Positions 28,864 to 37,557 of a stretch of DNA of 64,000 nt are shown piece after piece. The notes under the pieces were generated by a model, which saw only the letters and a list, made by a program, of their open reading frames with translations, was not told where the DNA came from and ran no database searches. Position 1 is the first letter of the stretch; every line of letters begins with the position of its first letter. Origin of the DNA: Microbacterium sp. EST19A (lineage in GTDB: Bacteria > Actinomycetota > Actinomycetes > Actinomycetales > Microbacteriaceae); NCBI RefSeq assembly GCF_019969685.1, contig NZ_JAHXYZ010000001.1:186001-250000 (forward strand), given 5' to 3'. Position numbers and translations under genes: made by a program.

Positions 28864-29913
28864 TTACCTCGCGAGGGTGGGACCGGCTTCGAGGGTGCGC
28901 TCGTACTCGCGCTGCGCCTCGGCGTTGAGCTCGGTCTTGCGGGCGCCGCTGCGTGCGACCCATGCTCCGAACCAGATCGTCAGCTCGCGCGCGAAGACGA
29001 AGGCGGCGATGGCGAGCGGTGCGAGCATCTGCGCCCCGACGAGATCGAGGCCCTCCGACGCGGTGAGCTTCCAGAACGGCGCTTCGAAGAGCTGGCCGAG
29101 GATGTGCCCCGCGTAGGCGATGATGCCGACGATGATGCCGAAGACCACCCACAGTCCCCAGCGGCCACGGTTGATGACGGCACCCAGCAGCCAGAACCCA
29201 AGGAAGAAGACCACGACCGGCGTCCAGAAGCCCCAGGTGAGCAGCGGGGCCACGAGGGACTCGCCGATGTTCTCTCCGGTCACGTCGCCGGCGATCGCTC
29301 CGAAGCCGATCGTGGCACCGAGGTAGAGGACGGCGAACACCACGGTCGCGAGCAGGCCGATGGCGCCGGCGGTCCCGCGGTTGCCGCGGTCACGCGGTGG
29401 CTCCGGCGCCTGCACGAAGATCGGCTGAGGAGACTGCGCCGTGGCGGCGACCAGCGGCTCGGACGGCACGACGCGCGTCTCGGTCAGGTCGGCAGACGGG
29501 GTGTAGGCGGTGTCCGCCACTCCGGTCGCGTCGCGGTCGTAGGCGGCGGTCCGATCGAACGAGTCCGAGCGGTCGTACGCGGAGGTCGCGGTGTCGTCGC
29601 CGGAGACGGGGGCGACGAACGCCGGAGTCGCATCGGCATCGGTGCGCTCGTACGAGCCATCGGATGACGGCGTCGTCTGCGTGACTGCCGGTGATGAGAA
29701 GAGACCGGGGTGCTCACGCTCCGCTTCCTCGAAGGCGGCGAGATCCGGGTCGACGGGCTTGCTCTCGGGGGCATCGCCCTCGGACTCCGTCACGGGGGTG
29801 CCGGGGACGTCGGCGCCTGCAGCGGCCGCGTCGTCGAGACTGGCGTTGGCGCTGCCGACCACGTCGTCGACGTTCGCCGGCTTGTCGGTCTTGTGAACCT
29901 CAGGATCGCTCAT
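28864..29913 (-). CDS. Hypothetical membrane protein with long disordered N-terminus
   Basis: 349 residues. Positions 1 to about 175 are acidic, Ala/Asp/Ser/Thr-rich and probably disordered, with Tyr-Asp-Arg units (AYDRSDSFDRTAAYDRD) and one short hydrophobic-free linker ending PPRDRGNRG. The last half has about four membrane helices (GAIGLLATVVFAVLYLGA, WTPVVVFFLGFWLLGAVI, LWVVFGIIVGIIAYAGHIL, MLAPLAIAAFVFARELTIW). The layout suggests a cytosolic regulatory or scaffold tail on a membrane protein. Function unknown. Confidence 0.75.
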   Translation of the reverse strand: MSDPEVHKTDKPANVDDVVGSANASLDDAAAAGADVPGTPVTESEGDAPESKPVDPDLAAFEEAEREHPGLFSSPAVTQTTPSSDGSYERTDADATPAFVAPVSGDDTATSAYDRSDSFDRTAAYDRDATGVADTAYTPSADLTETRVVPSEPLVAATAQSPQPIFVQAPEPPRDRGNRGTAGAIGLLATVVFAVLYLGATIGFGAIAGDVTGENIGESLVAPLLTWGFWTPVVVFFLGFWLLGAVINRGRWGLWVVFGIIVGIIAYAGHILGQLFEAPFWKLTASEGLDLVGAQMLAPLAIAAFVFARELTIWFGAWVARSGARKTELNAEAQREYERTLEAGPTLAR

Positions 29914-30028
29914 GGGGTGCGCCTCTCATCGGATGTGTGCTCTGCGAGGTTACCGCCGCTCGTGCGGCCACTCCCGGAGGCGTGCCGACGTGTCGCCATT
30001 CGCCGTGTTCGCGGCCGTTCACGCCTCC

Positions 30029-30181
30029 TCAGGGGAGCGCGCTGCGCAGGGCGTCGCCGGCGAACTCGGCGAGGACGGGGAGCATGGGCATCGAGAGCCA
30101 TATGAGCGCCGCGATGATGCCGGCGCAGATCACGCCGGCCACCCAACTCATCCCGAGGTTGCGTCCGCCGACCCGTGCCAT
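30029..30181 (-). CDS. Small 50-residue membrane protein
   Basis: MARVGGRNLGMSWVAGVICA, then GIIAALIWLSMPMLPVLAEF and AGDALRSALP. One hydrophobic helix (about residues 11-36) is preceded by a basic N-terminus. The ATG at 30181 lies exactly six bases after a TAGCGT box, the same leaderless layout as its neighbours, which supports the call. It stands between the large membrane protein gene and the HAAS gene. Function unknown. Confidence 0.65.
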   Translation of the reverse strand: MARVGGRNLGMSWVAGVICAGIIAALIWLSMPMLPVLAEFAGDALRSALP

Positions 30182-30187
30182 GTCTCC

Positions 30188-30193
30188 ACGCTA
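30188..30193 (-). promoter_or_regulatory. -10 box (TAGCGT), leaderless promoter
   Basis: TAGCGT, six bases, then the ATG of the 50-residue gene at 30181. Confidence 0.45.
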
Positions 30194-30229
30194 CGACCGC
30201 GACCGCCGACCGACCGGTCGCAACGCCGA

Positions 30230-30862
30230 TCAGCGGGGGTCTCGACCCCGAAGACGCCACAGCAGCCAGAGACCGGATGCCGGGATGAGGAGGAATCCGA
30301 GCAGGATCAGGAGGTGCCAGCCGGCGAGGCCCGGCACGAGCGGATTGTTCGCCGTCCCGCCGCCCGGGTCGCCGCCTCCGGAGAAGCCGGAGACCAACGA
30401 GGAGATCAGGAGCGACAGCCCGGTCACGACGACGGGCACCGCGATCGCGACCAGCTTCTCCCACCGCTTCCAGAGGGTGGCGGAGGTGACGAGGCCGACG
30501 CCGACGATCCAGCCGAGCATCGGGACGATGAACCCGCCGAAGCTCAGCGTCAGCGCGGCCGTGATCGCGAAGCCCCGAGTGGCCGTCGCAGGCCCGCGTC
30601 GTCTCGCAGGAGGTGCGCTCGGGGACGGCACGACGATCTCCGGGCCGCTCCCCGGCACTTCGCGCTGTGCCTCGCGTGCGATCTCCCGCGGGTCGCCCAA
30701 CTGCGCGATGCGCGCGATGACGCGCTCGTCATCGAGGCCGTGGAGTTCCTCGGCGATGCCGTCGCGGATGTCCGCGGCGACTCCGTGGGGCAGGTCGCGC
30801 ATCGCGGCGTCCAGTCGGGCGAGGTAGTCCTCACGAACCGTCTCCGGGGTGTTCTCTGTCAT
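30230..30862 (-). CDS. HAAS-domain membrane protein, PadR partner
   Basis: 210 residues. The N-terminal about 70 (VREDYLARLDAAMRDLPHGVAADIRDGIAEELH) match the HAAS/DUF1700 domain that is usually encoded next to PadR repressors. About three to four membrane helices follow (TAALTLSFGGFIVPMLGWIVGVG, LVAIAVPVVVTGLSLLISSL, LLILLGFLLIPASGLWLLW). The start [11 protein letters not shown] at 30862 overlaps the PadR stop by four bases, so the pair is one operon. Such pairs respond to envelope or antibiotic signals in some Firmicutes; the signal here is unknown. Confidence 0.8.
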   Translation of the reverse strand: MTENTPETVREDYLARLDAAMRDLPHGVAADIRDGIAEELHGLDDERVIARIAQLGDPREIAREAQREVPGSGPEIVVPSPSAPPARRRGPATATRGFAITAALTLSFGGFIVPMLGWIVGVGLVTSATLWKRWEKLVAIAVPVVVTGLSLLISSLVSGFSGGGDPGGGTANNPLVPGLAGWHLLILLGFLLIPASGLWLLWRLRGRDPR

Positions 30863-31188
30863 GCTCGTTCCTCTCCGACGATGCCCGAGACGACTCGGGC
30901 GAACGGCGTCCACTGCGCGCGGAAGCGCGCGAGCTGTTCGGTTCCGGCATCCGTCAACCGGTAGTACCTGCGCACCGGCCCGCTCTCCGACGGCAGGTCG
31001 AAGGTGCTCACCCAGCCGTTGTCCCTGAGCCTTCCGAGCAACGGGTAGAGCGTGCCGATGCTGGCGATCAGGCCCGCACCCGTGAGCTCTTCGGCCAGCT
31101 GCCAGCCGTACATCTGCTCACGCGCGAGCAGTCCGAGCACGCAGTACTCGACCACTCCCTTGCGCATCTGCGCACCGACGTCTGTCAT
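30859..31188 (-). CDS. PadR-family transcriptional regulator
   Basis: 109-residue winged-helix repressor: [20 protein letters not shown] opens the domain, with [37 protein letters not shown] as the recognition helix and wing. It is the first gene of a two-gene operon with the HAAS protein and presumably autoregulated. A TACCTT box lies seven bases before the ATG. Confidence 0.92.
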   Translation of the reverse strand: MTDVGAQMRKGVVEYCVLGLLAREQMYGWQLAEELTGAGLIASIGTLYPLLGRLRDNGWVSTFDLPSESGPVRRYYRLTDAGTEQLARFRAQWTPFARVVSGIVGEERA

Positions 31189-31195
31189 GCATCAC

Positions 31196-31201
31196 AAGGT
31201 A
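31196..31201 (-). promoter_or_regulatory. -10 box (TACCTT) of the PadR-HAAS operon
   Basis: TACCTT, seven bases, then ATG at 31188. It is probably leaderless or nearly so. Confidence 0.45.
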
Positions 31202-31252
31202 GCATGCCACGCACGTTACCGGTGGATCCGCTCATCGTCGCAGCAGGCTCGG

Positions 31253-31258
31253 TACACT
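31253..31258 (+). promoter_or_regulatory. -10 box (TACACT), leaderless promoter of the YajQ gene
   Basis: TACACT, six bases, then ATG at 31265. No Shine-Dalgarno sequence is present. Confidence 0.5.
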
Positions 31259-31264
31259 GCTCCC

Positions 31265-31753
31265 ATGGCTGACAGTTCCTTTGACATCGTCTCGAAAGTG
31301 GATCACCAAGAGGCCGAGAACGCCCTCAACCAGGCCCGCAAGGAGGTCGAGCAGCGCTACGACTTCAAGGGCACCGGAGCATCGATCGCGTGGAGCGGCG
31401 AGCAGATCCTCATCATCGCCAACACCGAGGAGCGCGCGAACGCGATCCTCGACGTGTTCCAGTCCAAGCTCATCAAGCGCGGCATCTCGCTGAAGAGCCT
31501 CGACTCGGGAGAGCCTTTCGCCAGCGGCAAGGAGTTCCGCATCGTCTCGAGCCTCAAGGACGGGATCTCCTCCGAGAACGCGAAGAAGATCGGCAAGATC
31601 ATCCGCGACGAGGGCCCGAAGGGCGTGAAGAGCCAGATCCAGGGCGACGAGCTGCGCGTGCAGTCCAAGAGCCGTGACGACCTCCAGGCCGTGATGGCGC
31701 TGCTCCGCGGCTCCGACCTCGAGGTCGACCTGCAGTTCATCAACTACCGCTGA
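31265..31753 (+). CDS. YajQ-family (UPF0234) nucleotide-binding protein
   Basis: 162 residues, full length for the family: [74 protein letters not shown] and the terminal VDLQFINYR. Two RRM-like ferredoxin folds bind nucleotide or RNA. Some homologues in proteobacteria bind cyclic di-GMP as transcription cofactors, but the role in Actinobacteria is unknown. Monocistronic. Confidence 0.93.
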   Translation: MADSSFDIVSKVDHQEAENALNQARKEVEQRYDFKGTGASIAWSGEQILIIANTEERANAILDVFQSKLIKRGISLKSLDSGEPFASGKEFRIVSSLKDGISSENAKKIGKIIRDEGPKGVKSQIQGDELRVQSKSRDDLQAVMALLRGSDLEVDLQFINYR

Positions 31754-32232
31754 CTTCGCGGTCCGGTCGCGACCCCCATCACTCCCCCGCGGCGAACCCG
31801 TCGGGGAGGCCTCCGCGCGCCAGTTCTCCAAAGTTCTGTCATATCTCCATTGCATTCCGGTATATCGATAGGAATGGCTGAGACTGAGAGATGGTCGTCT
31901 TTCGGGACGACCGACGACGCGCGTGCCGCGTGACGGATTGCCGTCGAACGGTTTCGCGCTCTCGGGATCGCGAGCCTCCCCCCCGTGGGGACGGGGTTCA
32001 CGGTGGTCCCACGCGCTCGCGTCGTCTGTGCCGGCGGGGGCTCTGCGCCCGCCGGCCACAGAGCGCACTGAGACGAAACTCTCGCGAGGCCTGATGCCAC
32101 TGTGCAACATGTACGCGGCGTTAGGACTTTTGCGCGTAGTGTGTTGGCATCCTGCGCGAACTGTGATGAGGTCGCCCCTCCCGGGCGGCTCACGGGTGGT
32201 CGGGAGAAGGAAAGCAACTGGGGCGGGGGTCC
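31754..32232. other. 479-base region without a gene, upstream of the GntR gene
   Basis: No credible coding frame. It contains an A/T-richer patch (31830-31876) with a CATTCC/GGAATG inverted repeat around TATCGATA, a GGTCGTC/GACGACC hairpin (31893-31912), and a strong stem CTGTGCCGGCGGG/CCCGCCGG-C-CACAG (32026-32061). The last 60 bases before the GntR start are purine-rich. It could hold a small RNA, the YajQ terminator and the regulated promoter of the GntR gene. Confidence 0.4.
32026..32061 (+). terminator. Strong hairpin in the YajQ-GntR spacer
   Basis: An 8-bp CCGGCGGG/CCCGCCGG stem (32031-32038/32048-32055) is extended by CTGTG/CACAG past a single-base bulge. It lies 270 bases after the YajQ stop, so what it terminates is unclear. 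Confidence 0.4.
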
Positions 32233-32865
32233 ATGGACGACGTGGCATCGAAGAGCATCGGCGAAGGCAAGCAGCTGCTGGCCGAAGAGGTCTTCCAACA
32301 CATCGGCTGGCAGATCGTCGACGGGACGCTGGCCCCGGGGCAGCGCATCCGCGACCTCGACGTGGCCGAACGGCTTCACGTCTCACGCACACCGGTACGC
32401 GAGGCACTGCAGCGCCTCGAACGGCTCGGCATGGTGATGATGTACCCGAGCCGGTACACCGAGGTCACCGAGGTGACCACCGACACCGTCGCGCAGTCAC
32501 TGGCCTTCGCCGGCTACCAGGCCGGCATCGCCGCCCGGCTGGCCGTGCCGCGGCTCAGCGCCGTGCAGCGCGAACACGTCGCCGAACTCGTGGAGGCGAT
32601 GTACGGTTCCCTCCCCGACAGTGTGCAGACGATGAACACCCGCTGGGCGGTGTTCGCCTACCTCGGCGAGCACAGCGACAACGCGCAGCACTGCGTGGTC
32701 ATCGAGGAGACCACCGTGGCGCTCCTGCGCAACCTCCGGCAGTGGACGGTACCCATCGACGACCGGGAGCGGATGCTGCAGGTCTACGTCGACTTCCACG
32801 ACGCCATCCTCCGCGGCGACGGCGACGAGGCGGAGCGCCTCACCCGGGAGATGCACTACGTGTGA
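32233..32865 (+). CDS. GntR-family transcriptional regulator
   Basis: 210 residues. The N-terminal winged helix (residues about 10-75) has QIVDGTLAPGQRIRDLDVAERLHVSRTPVREALQRLERLGMV, the canonical GntR signature. The C-terminal all-helical part resembles a degenerate FCD effector domain, but I do not see the full D/H/H metal-ligand set. The ligand is unknown. The 3' end overlaps the convergent hydrolase gene by 26 bases. The long upstream region suggests complex regulation. Confidence 0.88.
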   Translation: MDDVASKSIGEGKQLLAEEVFQHIGWQIVDGTLAPGQRIRDLDVAERLHVSRTPVREALQRLERLGMVMMYPSRYTEVTEVTTDTVAQSLAFAGYQAGIAARLAVPRLSAVQREHVAELVEAMYGSLPDSVQTMNTRWAVFAYLGEHSDNAQHCVVIEETTVALLRNLRQWTVPIDDRERMLQVYVDFHDAILRGDGDEAERLTREMHYV

Positions 32866-33877
32866 CCGGTCCCGCCGCGATCGCGCACCAGCCGGTCACC
32901 CAGCGGTCCAGGCGGCGATAGGCGTCTTCCCTCGCGTCATGCCGTGAGAGGAAGACGTCGTGCAGGGCACCGTCGATCCGCTCCACCGTGACCGACGGCC
33001 CGAGCCGGAGCGCCGCGCGCGCGATGTCGTCGACCACCAGGACGGAGTCTGCGGCGGTGAGATCGGCCGACCACCGCGTCGGGGGCACCGAACGCGCGGA
33101 GAGCAGCACGCACACCGGGGCGCTGATCGACAGCCCGGAGGCGACGGTCCGGTGACCGGACAGGATCGCGTGCAGCCAGCCCGCGTAGACGGCCATCGTC
33201 TGCGCCGGGCGCCACAGCGGGTTCACGTCCATCGGGTCGTCCGGATCGGCGACCTCCTGCTGCGCCCGCGTGTAGAAGCCGAGATCGATCTGGGGAGCCA
33301 CCTCGAGCGGACGGATCCTCGCCTGCAGCTCGACGACCGGCGCGAGTGCCGCCCGCACCGGCGCGATCTGGAACTCGAGCCAGGGACTGTTCAGGATCAC
33401 GGCGTCCGCCGCTCCCGGATGACGCGAGGCCCACAGGCTCAGCGTCAGGCCGCCCGTGGAGTGACCGAGGAGCACGAGCCTTCGGGCGTCGGATCCGTCG
33501 ACGGCGTGCCCCATCGCCGAGAGCGCGGCGGCGATGTCCTCGTCATACGTCGCGAGATCGGCGACGTACCCGGGGGTCTGCCCCTCGCGGAGGCTCCGGC
33601 CGTACTTCCGGAGGTCCAGAGCGAAGAAGCGCGCCCCCCGGGACGTCCAGAAGCGTGCGAGTCGCTTCTGGAAGAAGTAGTCCGACCAGCCGTGGATGTA
33701 CAGCACGTCGACACCGTCGAGGAGCGGACGGCGTCCGCGGACCCGATCCCACCATCGCTCGTCGGCGGGCAGGGCCCGCACCAGTGTGGCCACGACCGGC
33801 CCTTGATCGTCGGCACCGAGGTCGAGGGTGAGCTGCTCGAACTCGTCGCCGAGAACATCTGCGATCCAGTCGGCCAT
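32840..33877 (-). CDS. Alpha/beta hydrolase
   Basis: 345 residues. VLYIHGWSDYFFQKRLARFW gives the oxyanion strand, FFALDLRKYGRSLREGQTPGY follows, and the nucleophile elbow is LLGHSTGGLTLSLWASRHP (G-H-S-T-G). The acid and histidine are likely in the C-terminal part (IDGALHDVFLS). It resembles serine aminopeptidase S33/monoacylglycerol lipase-like lysophospholipases. Soluble, no signal peptide. The GGGGGGAG stretch before ATG is a strong ribosome site. Convergent with and overlapping the GntR gene. Confidence 0.87.
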   Translation of the reverse strand: MADWIADVLGDEFEQLTLDLGADDQGPVVATLVRALPADERWWDRVRGRRPLLDGVDVLYIHGWSDYFFQKRLARFWTSRGARFFALDLRKYGRSLREGQTPGYVADLATYDEDIAAALSAMGHAVDGSDARRLVLLGHSTGGLTLSLWASRHPGAADAVILNSPWLEFQIAPVRAALAPVVELQARIRPLEVAPQIDLGFYTRAQQEVADPDDPMDVNPLWRPAQTMAVYAGWLHAILSGHRTVASGLSISAPVCVLLSARSVPPTRWSADLTAADSVLVVDDIARAALRLGPSVTVERIDGALHDVFLSRHDAREDAYRRLDRWVTGWCAIAAGPVTRSASPG

Positions 33878-33916
33878 GTGCGCCTCCCCCCTCGCCAGCC
33901 AGGCTAGCCGAGCAGG

Positions 33917-34948
33917 TCACTGCGGTGCAGGACGCCCGACGGTGAAGTTCTGCACGATCTGGTCCGCGAGCGGCACTAGGTCGGAGATGCCGGAGCCCTC
34001 GTACGTGGTGAGGCGGATCCAGTCCGTGCCGATGCGCAGGTCGAGCACCGGGCGCTCGAACTCGTCGACTCCCGTGAGCGCGGCATCCGCTCCTTCGATG
34101 TCGACCGCCGTGCCGTCTTCGATCCGCTCGAACGCCCAGGCCCCGCCGGGGAGGGTCGTGATCGTCAGATATCCCTGCGACTCGTACTCGGTCTCGCCGG
34201 AGGCGTAGTAGCAGATGCGCGATCCGTTGACGACCTGATACACCTCGGACGGAATGCCCCAGCCGCCGAAGGCGTCGATCAGGAACGCCTCGCCGCCGAC
34301 GAATTCGGCGGTCTCTTCCGCGGTGAGGAAGCGGGTGCATTCCACACCGACGATCTCGCTCGGCGCGAGCTCGACGGCCCGCAGAGTCGAGACCGCGGAG
34401 GCACCGAGCCGACGCAGCCCCTCCTCGATGCGCGGCGCGTCTCCGGGGGCCAGTTCGGGATCGACCACGAGACCGGAGACCAGTACTTCGCCCTCGATCA
34501 ACTGGAAGAAGCACATTCCGCTGTCTTCACAGCGGGCCTCTTCGCCGAAGTACCCGCCCCGGGATGCCGCCCCCTCGGTCACCGCCTGCGCGCCGGGAAG
34601 GATCGTGATCTCCCAGCTGCGGTCATCGTCTCCCGTCGAGCAGGCGATGCCTCCGGGGCGCTGGAACGCGTGGATCGCCGGACCGGGGTACCAGTTCGGC
34701 GCGGAGACCAGGCTGAGCGTCTCGGCGACGGCACCGCTCGGGGCGCCGACCAGCGTCGTCATCTCCGCCGCGACGTCGTCGCAGGTCACGTCGAAGGCGG
34801 GCGTCGGCTCGACGGCCGGCTCCACGGTGGGAGTCGGCGTGGGACTCGGGGAAGCGGATGCCGTCGGCTCCGGCTCCGGGGTCGGTGCACACCCGGAGAC
34901 CAGCAGCAGCGCCACAGCGCCCAGGATGAGAAGAGATCGCCGTCGCAT
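33917..34948 (-). CDS. Hypothetical lipoprotein with duplicated domain
   Basis: 343 residues with a lipoprotein signal (MRRRSLLILGAVALLLVSGC, lipobox LVSGC, Cys20) and a Pro/Thr/Ser-rich spacer. Two halves of about 140 residues look related: one begins FDVTCDDVAAEMTTLVG and the other VGVECTRFLTAEETAEFVGG, each with cysteines and a hydrophobic strand pattern ending near WEITILPG or YLTITTLPGGAW. This suggests an internal duplication. Function unknown. The ATG is six bases after TAGGCT. Confidence 0.8.
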   Translation of the reverse strand: MRRRSLLILGAVALLLVSGCAPTPEPEPTASASPSPTPTPTVEPAVEPTPAFDVTCDDVAAEMTTLVGAPSGAVAETLSLVSAPNWYPGPAIHAFQRPGGIACSTGDDDRSWEITILPGAQAVTEGAASRGGYFGEEARCEDSGMCFFQLIEGEVLVSGLVVDPELAPGDAPRIEEGLRRLGASAVSTLRAVELAPSEIVGVECTRFLTAEETAEFVGGEAFLIDAFGGWGIPSEVYQVVNGSRICYYASGETEYESQGYLTITTLPGGAWAFERIEDGTAVDIEGADAALTGVDEFERPVLDLRIGTDWIRLTTYEGSGISDLVPLADQIVQNFTVGRPAPQ

Positions 34949-34954
34949 GCTCTC

Positions 34955-34960
34955 AGCCTA
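34955..34960 (-). promoter_or_regulatory. -10 box (TAGGCT), leaderless promoter of the lipoprotein gene
   Basis: TAGGCT, six bases, then ATG at 34948. Confidence 0.5.
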
Positions 34961-35013
34961 GGAGGCGGATCGGCGACACACCGGGAGCGTCTGGCAACGA
35001 TCCGGTGACGGAG

Positions 35014-36387
35014 CTACTCGCCGCGCGAGACCCGCACCATCTCGTCGCGCGGGACGACCTTGACGCGGGCGCGCTCGTGCGGCGCGCCGAGTCCGATCTC
35101 GTGCTCGTCGAGGCGGTGCCAGCCCTCGAGGTCGGTCCACTGCACGCCACGCTCCTGCAGGAGTGCGGGGATCGACTCCTCCGACGGGTCCTCCGGCTGC
35201 CACCACGACCCCTGGTCGTTGATGATGTGGCGGACGGTCTCCATCGCGTCCGACTTGGTGTGCCCGATCAGGCCCACCGGACCGCGCTTGATCCAGCCGG
35301 TGGCGTAGATGCCGGGGACGCGCTGGTTGGAGTCCTTCGCGAGCACCTGACCCTCGCGGTTCGGGATCACACCGTGCTTCTTGTCGAAGGGCACACCCGG
35401 AAGCGGCGATCCGAAGTAGCCGATCGCGCGGTACAGGGCCTGGATCGGCACCTCGCGCAGCTCGCCCGTACCGACCGCGCCGCCCTCGCCGTCGGGCTGG
35501 GTGCGCTCGTAGACGAGAGCGGCCACGCGGCCGTTCTCATCCTTGCGGACCTCGACGGGTCGCGCCCAGAAGTGCAGGTGCAGGCGACGCGACGCGGTGC
35601 CGCCCGCGTTGTTCACGGAATCGCGCTTGCGCCACGACTGCAGCACGCGGTCGATCACCATGACCTGCTTGTTGCTGGCGACGGCCTCCTTCGAGGCCTC
35701 GTCGTAGTCGAAGTCCTCGTCGTAGACGACCATGTCGACGTCGCGCAGCTCGCCGAGCTCGCGCAGCTCGAGCGGGGTGAACTTCACCTGCGCGGGGCCG
35801 CGGCGCCCGAACACGTGCACGTCGGTGATCTCGCTCGCCTGCAGGCCCTCGTAGACGTTCGCGGGCACCTCGGTGACGAGCAGGTCCTCCGCGTGCTTGG
35901 CCAGCATGCGCGCCACGTCGAGCGCGACGTTGCCGTTGCCGATGACCGCGACCGATTCCGCATCCAGCGGCCACTCGCGCGGGACGTCGGGGTGGCCGTC
36001 GAACCAGCTCACGTAGTCGGCGGCGCCGTAGGACGCGACCGCGTCGACGCCGGGGATCTCCATCGACGTGTCACGGATCGCTCCGGTCGCGAAGATCACG
36101 GCGTGATAGTGGCGCTTGAGGTCGTCGAGGGTGATGTCCTCGCCGAAGCGGACGTTCCCGAACAGGCGGATGTCACCGCGGTCCAGCACGTCTCGGAGCG
36201 CCGTGATGATTCCCTTGATGCGGGGGTGGTCGGGGGCGACGCCGTAACGGACCAGGCCGTAGGGGGCGGGGAGCTGTTCGAACAGGTCGATGGAGACGTC
36301 GAACTTGCGCTCGGCCTTCAGCAGGATGTCCGCGGCGTAGATGCCCGCGGGGCCTGCTCCGACGATGGCCAGTCTGAGCTTGGTCAT
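35014..36387 (-). CDS. Ferredoxin/adrenodoxin-type NADP+ reductase (FprA-like)
   Basis: 457-residue flavoprotein. FAD site LAIVGAGPAGIYAADILLK near the N-terminus; LPAPYGLVRYGVAPDHPRIKGI is diagnostic of the adrenodoxin reductase/FprA branch. NADP site VIGNGNVALDVARMLAKH near residue 150; the C-terminal GWIKRGPVGLIGHTKSDAMETV closes the FAD pocket. It moves electrons between NADPH and ferredoxin. It lies upstream of the lipoprotein gene and next to quinone genes. An AAGGACC ribosome site precedes ATG. Confidence 0.93.
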   Translation of the reverse strand: MTKLRLAIVGAGPAGIYAADILLKAERKFDVSIDLFEQLPAPYGLVRYGVAPDHPRIKGIITALRDVLDRGDIRLFGNVRFGEDITLDDLKRHYHAVIFATGAIRDTSMEIPGVDAVASYGAADYVSWFDGHPDVPREWPLDAESVAVIGNGNVALDVARMLAKHAEDLLVTEVPANVYEGLQASEITDVHVFGRRGPAQVKFTPLELRELGELRDVDMVVYDEDFDYDEASKEAVASNKQVMVIDRVLQSWRKRDSVNNAGGTASRRLHLHFWARPVEVRKDENGRVAALVYERTQPDGEGGAVGTGELREVPIQALYRAIGYFGSPLPGVPFDKKHGVIPNREGQVLAKDSNQRVPGIYATGWIKRGPVGLIGHTKSDAMETVRHIINDQGSWWQPEDPSEESIPALLQERGVQWTDLEGWHRLDEHEIGLGAPHERARVKVVPRDEMVRVSRGE

Positions 36388-36448
36388 GGGAGGTCCTTTC
36401 GTATGCCGTCGCGCCCGTTCGTGCGACCGCCCGGTCGCACGGCCGGAT

Positions 36449-37510
36449 TCAGCTGGAGCGCTCGACGAGGGTCTCTGCGAATCGGGTCAGCGCCTCGCGC
36501 ACCGTGCCCCGCGGAAGAGGCGCGAGCGCATCGATCGCGTCCTGCGTCCAGGCGTGGGCGAGTTCGCGGGTCTTCTGCGTCACGGCGTGGTCGCGCAACT
36601 CGTCCAGCGGTCCGTCGAGGATCGCCGGATCGGCTCCGTCGGCGATGCGGGCCACGCCGTCGTCGATGCGGGCGGCGAGGTCGATCGATGCCGCGTCCGG
36701 CTCGGCCTTGAGCAGCAGGTACGGCATGGTCGGCACGCCGGCGCGGAGGTCGGTTCCCGGCACCTTCCCGGTGTCCTCGGGCTTCGCCGACAGGTCGATC
36801 ACGTCGTCGAGGAGCTGGAAGGCGACGCCGATCTTCTCGCCGTAGACCCGCATCGGCTCCTCGTACTCGGCCGGAGCGTTGGAGAAGATCACTCCGCCCT
36901 GCGTGGCGGCGGCGATCAGCGAACCGGTCTTGTCGGCGAGCACCTGGATGTAGAACTGGATCGCGTCGTCGTCGGGCTGCGCGCCGAGGGTCTCGTGCAT
37001 CTGACCGAGGACGAGACGCTCGAACGTGTCGGCCTGGAGCCGGATCGCGCGTTCGCCGAGCCGCGACATCAGCTGGCTGGCACGCGAGAAGAGGATGTCG
37101 CCGGTGAGGATCGCGATGCTGTTGCCCCAGACCGCGTGCGCGGCGGGGACGCCCCGTCGTCGGTCGGCGCCGTCCATGACGTCGTCGTGGTAGAGCGAGC
37201 CGAGGTGAGTGATCTCGAGCGCCTTGGCGACGTCGATGACCTCGTCGGTGTTCCCGTCGCCGAGCTGGGCCGCGAGGAGGGTCAGCACCGGACGGATGCG
37301 CTTGCCGCCGGCTTCGTAGAGGTAGCGGCTGGCGGCGTCGGCGAGCGGATCGGCGACGCGCACGTCTTCGGCGAGCCCGGTCTCGACGCGCTCGAGGCCG
37401 TCTTCGATGGCGCGCGCGATGCGTCGTGCGGCGGGGCCGATGAAGACGCGATCACTGAAGCCGAGACGGCTCGCCAGTCGCGAACCCGGCGCGATGGGGC
37501 TCGAAGTCAC
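36449..37510 (-). CDS. Polyprenyl diphosphate synthase (menaquinone side chain)
   Basis: 353 residues. First aspartate-rich motif LGSLYHDDVMDGADRRRG near residues 105-122, second motif QLLDDVIDLSAKPEDTGK; together they bind Mg-diphosphate. Length and motif spacing fit long-chain all-trans synthases (IspB/GrcC/HepT-like). Its position beside menG, menF and menD points to the menaquinone isoprenoid tail; chain length cannot be read. The start is GTG at 37510, six bases after TAGGCT, and the alternative start MTSSPIAPG gives the observed N-terminus. Confidence 0.93.
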   Translation of the reverse strand: MTSSPIAPGSRLASRLGFSDRVFIGPAARRIARAIEDGLERVETGLAEDVRVADPLADAASRYLYEAGGKRIRPVLTLLAAQLGDGNTDEVIDVAKALEITHLGSLYHDDVMDGADRRRGVPAAHAVWGNSIAILTGDILFSRASQLMSRLGERAIRLQADTFERLVLGQMHETLGAQPDDDAIQFYIQVLADKTGSLIAAATQGGVIFSNAPAEYEEPMRVYGEKIGVAFQLLDDVIDLSAKPEDTGKVPGTDLRAGVPTMPYLLLKAEPDAASIDLAARIDDGVARIADGADPAILDGPLDELRDHAVTQKTRELAHAWTQDAIDALAPLPRGTVREALTRFAETLVERSS

Positions 37511-37516
37511 GGTCCC

Positions 37517-37522
37517 AGCCTA
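37517..37522 (-). promoter_or_regulatory. -10 box (TAGGCT), leaderless promoter of the polyprenyl synthase gene
   Basis: TAGGCT, six bases, then GTG at 37510. Confidence 0.5.
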
Positions 37523-37557
37523 CCTTCGTCGGGTGCGGCGGTTTGCGCCGGACGTTC

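Noticed and set aside
31879..31900. GGCTGAGACTGAGAGA segment, resembling the CUGAGA part of the TPP riboswitch
   Set aside because: The second conserved TPP block (ACC-TGAT-TGG-TAAT type) and the closing stem are missing, and no thiamin gene follows.
36449..37510. Naming the polyprenyl synthase ispB or hepT
   Set aside because: The chain-length-determining residues cannot be assigned reliably by eye, so no gene symbol is given.
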